Shown: positions 7,728-15,000 of the stretch, piece by piece
How the letters are laid out: each line of letters opens with the position of its first letter
How positions within the stretch are numbered: position 1 is the first letter of the stretch
DNA from: Penaeus vannamei
Lineage: Eukaryota > Arthropoda > Malacostraca > Decapoda > Penaeidae
Direction of reading: 5' to 3'
Length of the DNA: 15,000 bases
Assembly (NCBI RefSeq): GCF_042767895.1
Contig: NC_091569.1
Span: 38,157,145-38,172,144 of the forward strand
Translations under genes and position numbers: made by a program
Notes under the pieces: generated by a model
The model's input: the letters and a program-made list of their open reading frames with translations, nothing else
Told to the model about the DNA's origin: nothing
The model's database searches: none

Positions 7728-7790
<63 letters not shown>
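7710..7790. repeat. CA microsatellite, about 81 bp
   Basis: CA repeats with a single interruption (ACATAC near 7732), ending at GCGAGCCC. A run of A follows. The preceding stretch 7317-7700 is moderately GC-rich and non-repetitive, without a convincing exon. Confidence 0.95.
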
Positions 7791-7792
<2 letters not shown>

Positions 7793-7950
7793 GAGCCCAT
7801 AAGAAAAAAAAAAGATAATAATAACAGTCGTAAAGATAGTGATAAAGATTATGATAATCATAACAGTCTTAGCACATACTAATTCATATACTAAGAGCAT
7901 TAATGATATTACCAACTATTCGAAAAAAAGAAAAGATAATAATAATCTAC

Positions 7951-8080
7951 CAGTAACAACAACAAAAATAACAATGCAAACGATACCATACTAATACCTT
8001 TATGTACGTAAATCCTTGTTAGTAAAACGGAGTCCAATTATGTGTGTACTCAAAGCAAGTCCTTTTGATAGCATTATATG
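7951..8080. repeat. Direct repeat, copy A (no microsatellite)
   Basis: Begins CAGTAACAACAACAAAAA, contains CCTTGTTAGTAAAACGG and a short TATGTGTGTACT, and ends CAAGTCCTTTTGATAGCATT. It is the same order of blocks as 8110-8294, apart from the long GT run present there. Confidence 0.75.
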
Positions 8081-8109
8081 TACTCATAACAGAGTAATAA
8101 CATCAATAA

Positions 8110-8183
8110 CAGCAACAACAACAAAAACAACAAAATGACAACGAATACGATAACATTATGTATATAAGACCTTGTTTGTAAAA

Positions 8184-8264
<81 letters not shown>

Positions 8265-8294
8265 CAATGCAAGTCCTTTTGATAACATTGCATG
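8110..8294. repeat. Direct repeat, copy B (with expanded GT run)
   Basis: Begins CAGCAACAACAACAAAAA, contains CCTTGTTTGTAAAACCG, then 78 bp of GT at 8186-8263, and ends CAAGTCCTTTTGATAACATT. Flanks match copy A with scattered substitutions, so this is an old tandem duplication in which one copy gained the microsatellite. Confidence 0.78.
8186..8263. repeat. GT microsatellite, 78 bp
   Basis: Perfect GT run inside direct-repeat copy B. The open frames of repeated His-Thr across it are not genes. The following 8295-8544 is AT-rich and shows nothing further. Confidence 0.95.
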
Positions 8295-8544
8295 CTTGGA
8301 GAGCGGCGAATAAAGACGGATGTTCTGGAAGTTGCACAATAACTGAATAATTGTTGCATTATATTGCTCGTCGTAAAGTTATTATGACAATTATTTTTGG
8401 TCCATATTTTTGTTGTTCTTGTTTATGGTCTTGTCAGTTGGAATGGATCGACAAGTGTACATTCTATTTCCACGAAAAATTAATGAATGAATAGATAAAT
8501 AAATAGAATAAAATAGAAATAAACTGTGTATCTTTCTTAGATTT

Positions 8545-9555
8545 TGCTTCCCCTTTGTTTCGTCTTCTCATTTTATTCATTTCATTATTCTATCGCTTCT
8601 TCACTTTTTCTCACTGTTTCTGTATTCCTCCTTTCAATCTTTATTTACGTTGTCTTGAGTTTCTTCCACATCTGCTGCCTATTCCCTTCCGATCCACTTC
8701 AAGATTACACTTCCTCTGGGTTAGCCAAGTCTCTTCTCACTCTCTTTGGGGGATTTACGACCTCACTTCTTTCTTCTTCCTTCTTTCTTCCTCTTTCTTA
8801 TTCTTCTTTCTCCTCCCTGTCCTTTTCCTTTTTTTATATCTTTCTTTCTTGGTCTTTCTCTTCTTTCCTCGTCTCATTTTTTTTCTTCTCTCGTTTCGTT
8901 TCTTCTTTTTCTTGTCATCGTCTTCCATCTTATATCTTTTCACTTTCTGCTTTTCCACTTCTTTCGTCTTTTTCCCTCCCTCTATTCCTCCCCTCTTTCA
9001 TTTTACTTTCCCCTCCTCTCCTTTATCTTTTCCCATCTCTCCTCTTTTCCATCATCCTTTCTTCTCCTACTACCTCTTTCCTCCTCTTTCGCTTCCCAGC
9101 ATCCATTTCCTGCTCATCCTTCTCGATTCGCCTCCTCCTTCTGAATACCACTCCTCTGTCTGAGTCTTTCTCCTCCTCCTCCTTCTCCTTTCTTCCTTCT
9201 TCTACTCCTCCCCCTCCTCTCTTCTTCCATCCACCTCCTTCTTCTCTTTCCTCCTCTTTCCTCCTCAATCCCCTTTCTGGATCCCCCTACCTCTATCTAA
9301 TAGTTCTTCCCTCCCTCATCCTCTTCCTCCTCCTTCTCCATCCTCCTATTCCTCCTCCTTTTCCATCCTCCTCTTCCTCCCCCTTCTCCATCCTCCTGTT
9401 CCTCCTCCTCTCCCTCCATCCTCCTCTTTCTCTATACTCCACCCTCCTCTTCCTCCTCGTCTACCTCCTCCATCCTCCTCCTCCATCCTCCTCTCACTCC
9501 TCCTCCTCCATCCATCCTCCCATCCCTCTCTTTCCTTCCCTCTCCCAGCTTCCAG
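8545..9555. repeat. Kilobase-scale polypyrimidine tract (TTC/TCC)
   Basis: Plus strand is overwhelmingly C and T from about 8545, almost purely so from 8765, with TTCTTC and CTCCTC motifs and an embedded CCATCCTCCTCTTCCTCC unit at 9335-9520. It ends in CTCCCAGCTTCCAG, a good splice acceptor for the candidate exon at 9556. It also gives long meaningless open frames on both strands. Confidence 0.85.
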
Positions 9556-9693
9556 GAACCCCGAGGATTTACCACGACAAACACAATAGCCGGGGCGGGC
9601 GTCCTGGTAGAAGCTCAGACACCGTGCAAGAAGAAGAAGAACTTTCGCAGGGTCCTCGGGTTGGACCACGTGACCCAATACGCGATAAGATAG
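9556..9693 (+). CDS. Candidate terminal exon of an unidentified plus-strand gene
   Basis: After the acceptor CTTCCAG (AG at 9554-9555), one frame opens for 45 codons and closes with TAG at 9691-9693. It begins EPRGFTTTNTIAGAGVLVEA, then has TPCKKKKNFRRVLGLDHV and ends QYAIR. Codons are mixed and GC-rich at third positions, unlike the simple repeats on either side, which is why I take it as a possible 3'-terminal coding exon. I do not recognise the family. The frame has no internal start, so it would need upstream exons on the plus strand, and none is evident within the 1 kb pyrimidine tract. A minus-strand reading is also open over part of it (residues such as VQPEDPAKVLLLLARC), so the strand is not certain. 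No repeat of this boundary is seen nearby. Confidence 0.35.
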   Translation, partial: EPRGFTTTNTIAGAGVLVEAQTPCKKKKNFRRVLGLDHVTQYAIR

Positions 9694-9734
9694 GAAGGGC
9701 ATCGGATCGGGCAGCCGGACGGAAAGATATAGAA

Positions 9735-11640
9735 TTGGAGGAGGTGTGGGGGAGGGGGGGAGGGGGGGGGAGAGGAGGAGGGGTAGGTGGGGGGGAGGTG
9801 GGGAAGGAGGGGGAGAGGGAGTAAGGGTGAGGGTGGTTATGTTTGAGTGTTGGGAGGGTGCTTGGGGTGTTGTGTGGGGGGCGGGGTGGGTGGGAGAGAG
9901 CGTGGGAGAGAGTGTGTTGTTGGAGGAGGTGGGGGAGGAAGGGGGAGGGGGAGAGGAGTAAAGAGGGTGGTTATGTTTCTGAGTGTTACGCAGGGGGGTG
10001 GTATGGGGTGTCGTGGAGGGGTGTGTGGGAGAAAGGTTTGGAGAGAGTGTGTTGTTGGAGGAGGTGGGGGGCGGGGGGGGAGGGGGAGGAGTAAGAGGGT
10101 GGTTATGTTTAAGTATTCGGGGGTGGTTTGGGGTGTTGTGTGGAGGTGTGTGTGGGAGAGAGGGGTGGAGAGAGTGTGTTGTTGGAGGAGGAGGGGGAGG
10201 GGGAGGGGGAGAGGAGTAAAGAGGGTGGTTATGTTTGAGTGTTGGGGGGCAGGCGTGGGGTGTTGTGTGTGGGAGGTGTGTGGGAGAGAGTGTGTTGTTG
10301 AGGAGGTGGGGGGCGGGGGAGGAGGGAGAGAGGAGCAAGAGTGGTGGTTATGTTTAGGTGTTGGGGGGTGTAGTTATGGGGGTGTTGTGTGGGGAGGTGT
10401 GTGGGAGAAAGAGTTTGGAGAGAGTGTGTTGTTGGAGGAGGTGGGGGGCGGTGGAGGAGGGAGAGAGGAGCAAAGAGGTGGTTATGTTTAGGTGTTGGGG
10501 GGTGGTATGGGGTGTTGTGTGGGAGGTGTGTGTGGGAGAAAGAGTTTGGAGAGAGTGTGTTGTTGAGGAGGTGGGGGGGGAGGGGGAGGGGGAGAGGAGT
10601 AAAGAGGGTGGTTGTGTTTGAGTGTTGGGGGATGGTATGGGGTGTCGTGGAGGGGGTTTGGGAGATAGTGTGGAGAGAGTGTGTTGTTGGAGGAGGTGGG
10701 GGGGGGAGAGGAGCAAAGAGGGTGGTTATGTTTGAGTGTTGGGGTATGGGGTGTCGTGTGGGAGGTGTGTGGGAGAGAGTCTGGAGAGAGTGTATTGTTG
10801 GAGCAGGTGTAGGGGGGGGGGGGGAGAGGAGCAAATAGGGTGGTTATGTTTGAGTGTGGGGGGTGGTAGGGGGTGTCGTGGAGGGGTGTGTGGGAGAAAG
10901 AGTTTGGAGAGAGTGTGTTGTTGGAGGAGGTGGGGGGAAGGGGGAGGGGGAGAGGAACAAAGAGGGTGGTTATGTTTGAGTGTTGGGGGTGCTATGGGGT
11001 GTCGTGGAGGGGTGTGTGGGAGAAAGAGTTTGAGGAGGAGTGCTGCTGTGGAGGATGTAGGGGAGTGGGGAGGGGAGGAGCAAAGAGGGGGTTACGTTTC
11101 ATGTGGGGGGTGGTATGGGGTGTCGTGGAGGGGTGCGTGGGAGAGAGTGTGTTGTTGGAGGAGGTGGGGGAGGTGGGGTTGAGAGGAGTAAAGAGGGGGT
11201 TATGTTTTTAAGTGTTTGGGGGTGTATGGGGTGTCGTGAGGGGTGTGTGGGGAGAGAGTGTGTTGTTGGAGGAGGTGGGTGAAGGGGGAGGGGGATAGGG
11301 AGCAAAGAGGGTGTTAATACTTAAGTGTGGGGGTGCTACGGGTGTCGTGGAGGGGTGTCGTGGAGGGGGTGTGGGAGAGTGTGTTGTTGGAGGAGGTGGG
11401 GAGGGGGGGAGGAGGAGTGGAGGAAGAGGGTGGTTATGTTTAAGTGTGGGGGTGCTATGGGGTGTCGTGAAGGGTGTGGAGAAAGAGTTTGGAGAGAGTG
11501 TGTTGTTGGAGGAGGTGGGGGAGGGAGAGGGGGAGAGGAGCAAAGAGGGTGGTTATGTTTGAGTGTGGGGGTGCTACGGGGTGTCGTGGAGGGGTGTGGG
11601 AGAGAATGTGGAGAGAGTGTGTTGGAGGATCGTGTGAGCT
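9735..11640. repeat. G-rich minisatellite, about 15 units averaging about 122 bp
   Basis: The anchor GTGTTGTTGGAGGAGGTGGG recurs near 9913, 10049, 10176, 10292, 10426, 10557, 10681, 10792, 10915, 11041, 11149, 11260, 11381, 11500 and 11619, with spacings of 108-136 bp. Each unit also has GGGTGGTTATGTTTGAGTGT and GGGGTGTCGTGGAGGGGTGT blocks. Length varies through indels in the G runs, so any open frame changes register from unit to unit and is not a protein gene. Units at 11041 and 11619 are the most diverged. Confidence 0.93.
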
Positions 11641-11729
11641 TTCGTTTCCATGTTTGTGTTATGTGTTAGACGGTATCTATGTGTATCGTTATGATTTGAA
11701 ACATATGTACACACACACTTATATGTATA

Positions 11730-12193
11730 CAGTGAACCCTCGTTTTTCGCGGGGGTTACGTTCCGAAAAGAACCCGTGATAGGCGAAATCCGTGAAGTAG
11801 TAAACTTTATTTTTTTTACAATTATTATACAATGAAATACTCTACACTACATTGAAACCAAAGAACAAAACCTTTTTACAGGACCAAGCATTTGTTTAAC
11901 AAATAAAAGTATTGTATAAACGTTTTTTACAAATAACTACTGTACTGTAAAATAATATTTTTTATCATCACCGACGAACTAGTTTCATGGGTTTGAGAGA
12001 AAATTTGCAAACTTAAATTTGGCAAGCTGTTTTACGTACATGTACGTATTAAATCGTAACGTTATTGATACACAGGTAGAGAAGAAGCGGAGAGACTGTT
12101 TAGCCAATCAGAATGCAGAACACCATGCACAATGCAAATCCGTGAGGCAGCGAGAACGTGAAAGGTGAACCGCGTTATAGCGAGGGTTCACTG
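11730..12193. mobile_element. Tc1/mariner-type MITE with TA target duplication
   Basis: A non-autonomous element of 464 bp. The left end is CAGTGAACCCTCGTTTTTCG and the right end, reverse complemented, is CAGTGAACCCTCGCTATAAC, giving 13 perfect terminal bases plus an imperfect extension sharing CGCGG. Both ends are flanked by TA (11728-11729 and 12194-12195), the target-site duplication of Tc1/mariner/pogo elements. The interior is AT-rich and has no transposase frame. An AAATCCGTGA motif occurs near both ends (about 11788 and 12137). It sits between the G-rich minisatellite and a CT/TA microsatellite, so it inserted in TA-rich sequence. Confidence 0.88.
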
Positions 12194-12216
12194 TATATAT
12201 ATGTGTATGTTTCTCT

Positions 12217-12352
<136 letters not shown>

Positions 12353-12863
12353 CGTCACGTATCTAATATTATTATGAAACTCATCAGACGGTAAAGCTAA
12401 ACTGTAAGTGGTCATCGTGAATTTAATAACAGTACTTGCCTTAATGTGTGAAGTGTATGACTGAATTCTGCGTGTGCGCGTGTTCATGTTAGTGTTCACT
12501 GATTTCTGTGATCGTTTTTCCCGTTCACACATGTTATTGTGTCTTTTCTTTCTTTCTTTTTTTTTCTTGTCATTGTGTTCAGTGGCTTGATTTAATGTGT
12601 TCATCTGATCATTCTTTTTTTTATTGAAGTGTGTTACTGTGTTCATTGATATTTGTGTCCATGTGTACGTATTTTCGTTGGTTTCAGTTTGCTTGTGTTA
12701 TGAGTTATATACATTCCAATGGCTTATGAGATATGATGATTGTTGATGTCATGTCAAGAAATAAGATATGTGAGATAAATTGATAAAAAATGTAAAAAAA
12801 ATAAACCAAACTGGAAAACTGGAAGAAATGAAATGAAATAACCAATTCGCCTTTCTTACCGGA

Positions 12864-13311
12864 GACGAAGAAGAAGAAGAAGAAGAAAAAGAAGAACAAA
12901 AAGAAGTAGAAGCAGAAGTAGAAAGACAATGAAAATGAGAAAACAATGGAAAATTACAGTAATAAGAAAAAGTAGTAGAAAAAAATCAAGAGAAGGAAAA
13001 GAAGAAGAAAAAGAAGATGAAGAGGAAGTAGTAATAATAATAATAAGGAGAAGTAGTAGTAGTAGTAGTAGTAGTAGAAGAAGAAGAAGAAGTAGTAATA
13101 GAAGAAGAAAAAGGAGAAGTAGTAGTAGTAGTAGAAGAAGAAGAAGAAGAAGAAGAGGAGAAGGAAGTAGTAGTAATAGGATAAGAAGGAGAAGATGAAG
13201 AAGAAAAGGAGAAGTAGTAATAAAAGAAGAAGGAGAAGCAGAAGAAGAAGGAGAAGAAAAAGAAGAAACAGTAGCAATTGAAGAAGAAGGAGAAGTAGAA
13301 GAAGAAGAAAT
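12864..13311. repeat. GAA / GTA (AAG, AGT) trinucleotide array
   Basis: About 450 bp of purine-rich trinucleotides: GAAGAAGAA with AGTAGTAGT blocks and ATAATAATA at 13033-13047. It produces open frames of Arg/Ser/Lys on the plus strand and Leu/Phe/Ser on the minus strand, which are repeat artefacts. A non-repetitive stretch of about 180 bp follows (13312-13485). Confidence 0.93.
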
Positions 13312-13489
13312 AAGCTCCAGCAATTACCTCCCAACATGGCAACTCCCACTTACGTTTCACATTATGCTAATATCTTATCCACACATCTCGTTCCACTTCG
13401 CCTCCACTTCCCTCCACTTTCCTTTTTTCTTCTGAACATGTGTGGTACCTCCACTTTCCCTCTCCCACCCCATCCGCTTTTACCTGAGA

Positions 13490-13606
13490 GAGGGAGTGAG
13501 AGGGAGGGAGGGAGGGGAGGGAGGGAGGGAGGGAGGGAGGAGGAGGGAGGGAGGGAGGAAGGAGAGAGGGAGGGGAGGAAGGAGGGGAGGGAGGGAGGGA
13601 GGGAGG

Positions 13607-13685
<79 letters not shown>

Positions 13686-13705
13686 GTACAGACAGACAGA
13701 CAGAT
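13490..13705. repeat. GGGA then GA microsatellite, with GACA tail
   Basis: GGGAGGGA tetranucleotides from 13500 to 13612, a pure GA run from 13613 to 13680, then AGACAGACAG to 13705. Purine strand on plus. Confidence 0.95.
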
Positions 13706-13859
13706 AGAGAAAGCAAGAAAGAATCCCAAACAGGGCCTTCCCATCTGGACGTCCCTCCTGCCCCCTCCTCAAGGGATACTGAGTTGAGCTCTCTTCCTCC
13801 CCCCTGCCGTATCCCTCACTCTCTTCCCTATCCCCCTTCCCCCAACCCCTCGTTTCCCC

Positions 13860-14258
13860 AGTCCCTCAGGAAAGCAACGGCCTCACCCATCCCCTCACTC
13901 CCCATCTCCCCATCCCTCCCTTTCTCCCTCTTAACCTCCTCCCCCACTCCCTCAGGAGAGCGCCACCCCTCCACTCATGCCCTTATCCACCCATCTCCTC
14001 ACCCCTCCCCTCACCCCACTCCCTCAAGAGAACATCACCCTCCACCCATCCCCCTTCCATCCCTCTCTTCCTCCATCCCTCCACCCCTCCCTCCCTACTC
14101 CCTCAGAAAAGCTGCATCCCTCACCCCCACCCCCATTCCTTCCTTCCTCACCCTCCCCCACCCACTCCCTCAGAAAGCATCGCTCCCCCCACCCCCCCCA
14201 TCCCCTCACTCCTTCCCCACCCACCCCACCCCTCCCTTCCCCATCCCCACTCCCCCAG
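13860..14258 (+). repeat. C-rich array of acceptor-like junctions, unit about 67-86 bp
   Basis: The sequence CACTCCCTCAG followed by a GA-AGC or GAGAGCG start recurs, with the junction after base 13869, 13955, 14027 (AG changed to AA), 14106, 14173 and 14258. Spacings are 86, 72, 79, 67 and 85. The rest of each unit is CCCAT/CCCTCC-type sequence. The last copy borders the candidate exon at 14259. Confidence 0.7.
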
Positions 14259-14347
14259 GAGAGCGTCGCCTCAACCCCAAGGACCGACCGGCTGCCGGTT
14301 CGTGCGCGTCCATAATCCACGGGAAATTCGTCTGGGATTTGCATGAT
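14259..14347 (+). CDS. Candidate internal exon, gene unidentified
   Basis: Follows a strong pyrimidine tract and acceptor CCCCCAG and may end at the donor GTAAAC (14348). With two leading bases the frame reads ERRLNPKDRPAAGSCASI and then HGKFVWDLHD. The sequence is GC-balanced and non-repetitive, unlike its flanks, and the acceptor side is repeated five times upstream, as exon ends are elsewhere in this window. I do not recognise the protein. The other two plus frames stop at 14315 and 14343-14345. The minus strand is also open (MDAHEPAAGRS and DEFPVDYGRARTGS readings), so strand and frame are uncertain. Confidence 0.25.
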
Positions 14348-14384
14348 GTAAACCCGAGATGCGATGCTGAGGGTTTCTGTATCT

Positions 14385-15000
14385 TTAGGAGGAGGAGGTG
14401 GAGGGAGGAGGAGGAGGGAGGATGAGGAGGTGGGAGAGGTGGAGGAGGAGGAGGGAAGGGTAGGGAGGTGGGGTGTTGAGTGGGAGGAGGTGAGGGAGGA
14501 GAGTGGGAGAGGTGAGTGGAGGACGAGATGGAGGTGAGGGAGAGAGGCAAAATAGAGGAGGTGGAGGAGGTGAGGGGCCAGGAGGGAGGAGGTGAGGTAG
14601 GTGGAGGAGGAAGAGGTGAGGGAGGAGGGAGGAGGAGGAGGTGAGGAAGAGGGAAAAATAGAGGAGGAGATGGAGGAGGAGGAGGTGAGGGGAGGTGGAG
14701 GTGGATGGAGGAGATGGAGGTGAGGGAGAGAGGGAAAAACAGAGGGGAGGAGGAGGAGGTGAGGGAGGTGAGGGAGGTGGAGGGACGTGAGGAAGAGGAA
14801 AATAGAGAGGAGGAGGGAGGTGGTGAGAGGTGGAGGTGCAGGTAGGAGGAGGAGGAGGATGTGGAGGTGAAGGAGGAGGAGGAGGGAGGTGGAGGAGGTG
14901 AGGAAGAGAAAGTAGAGAGGAGGAGGAGGAGGTGGGAGAGGCGTGGAGGTGAGGGAGGTGGAAAATAGAGGAGGAGGGGGAGGAGGAGTGGGTAAGGGAG
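14385..15000. repeat. GGA-rich purine array, runs off the window
   Basis: GAGGAGGTGAGGGAGG motifs with a recurring GGGAAAAATAGAGGAGG-like marker near 14549, 14650, 14733, 14797, 14906 and 14960, giving irregular units of roughly 50-110 bp. No coding signal. G-rich strand is plus. Confidence 0.88.

Noticed and set aside
8544..9824. Long plus-strand open frame of 426 codons
   Set aside because: Almost entirely translation of the pyrimidine tract (Ser/Leu/Phe/Pro). It crosses a likely splice acceptor in a different frame from the candidate exon, and the minus strand is equally open.
9346..10834. Pro/Thr/His-rich minus-strand and Gly/Val/Cys-rich plus-strand open frames
   Set aside because: They follow the G-rich minisatellite, shift frame between units with each indel and have no non-repeat domain.
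12705..13360. Ser/Leu/Phe-rich minus-strand frames
   Set aside because: They come from the GAA/GTA trinucleotide array, and every frame there is open by composition.
13442..14425. Plus-strand open frame of 327 codons
   Set aside because: Made of GA and C-rich repeats (Arg/Glu, then Ser/Pro/His). Only the last part, after 14259, looks possibly coding, and it is listed separately as an exon candidate.

Overview
The window looks like nuclear DNA from a repeat-rich arthropod, most likely a decapod crustacean such as a penaeid shrimp. The evidence is short GC-rich exons with canonical GT/AG junctions set in long introns, an exceptional density of microsatellites and minisatellites (CT, GT/CA, GATA, GAA/GTA, GGGA and many longer units), long homopolymers, and a TA-flanked mariner-type MITE. 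The organism call is inference; nothing in the window is diagnostic of a species. There are no bacterial features, rRNA genes or recognisable tRNA genes.

The only gene I can name is an animal-type alkaline phosphatase on the minus strand. Two consecutive internal exons are visible, 3563-3385 and 1340-1133. They join in frame across an intron of 2,044 bp and together encode about 128 residues of the catalytic domain. The upstream exons, which should carry the metal-site Asp and the nucleophilic Ser, are not found in the 11.4 kb to the right. The downstream exons lie off the left edge. Two weaker exon candidates lie on the opposite strand, at 9556-9693 (a possible terminal exon with a stop codon) and 14259-14347.

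Layout: 1-1132 is a higher-order repeat of about 559 bp built from partial copies of the end of phosphatase exon 1340-1133. 1133-1340 is the exon itself, followed by its long pyrimidine tract (minus-strand sense) to about 1690. 1741-2735 is GATA/GACA and CT/CA microsatellite. 2737-3384 is a tandem array in which each unit carries a copy of the end of exon 3563-3385. 3621-5390 holds homopolymers and TA/TG/CA-rich arrays. 5391-6900 is ordinary AT-rich DNA with no gene seen. 6915-7260, 7710-7790 and 8186-8263 are microsatellites. 8545-9555 is a kilobase of pyrimidines leading to the candidate terminal exon. 9735-11640 is a G-rich minisatellite of about 15 units averaging about 122 bp. 11730-12193 is a MITE. 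12223-12347 is CT then TA. 12864-13311 is GAA/GTA. 13490-13700 is GGGA/GA. 13860-14258 is a C-rich array carrying repeated splice-acceptor-like junctions. 14385-15000 is a GGA-rich array.

The most striking pattern is that both phosphatase exons, and probably the 14259 candidate, have an exon boundary amplified in tandem into the adjoining intron, producing arrays of look-alike splice sites. This could be real biology (splice-junction minisatellites, decoy donors) or a genome-assembly artefact. Long reads and RNA reads across the region would decide.
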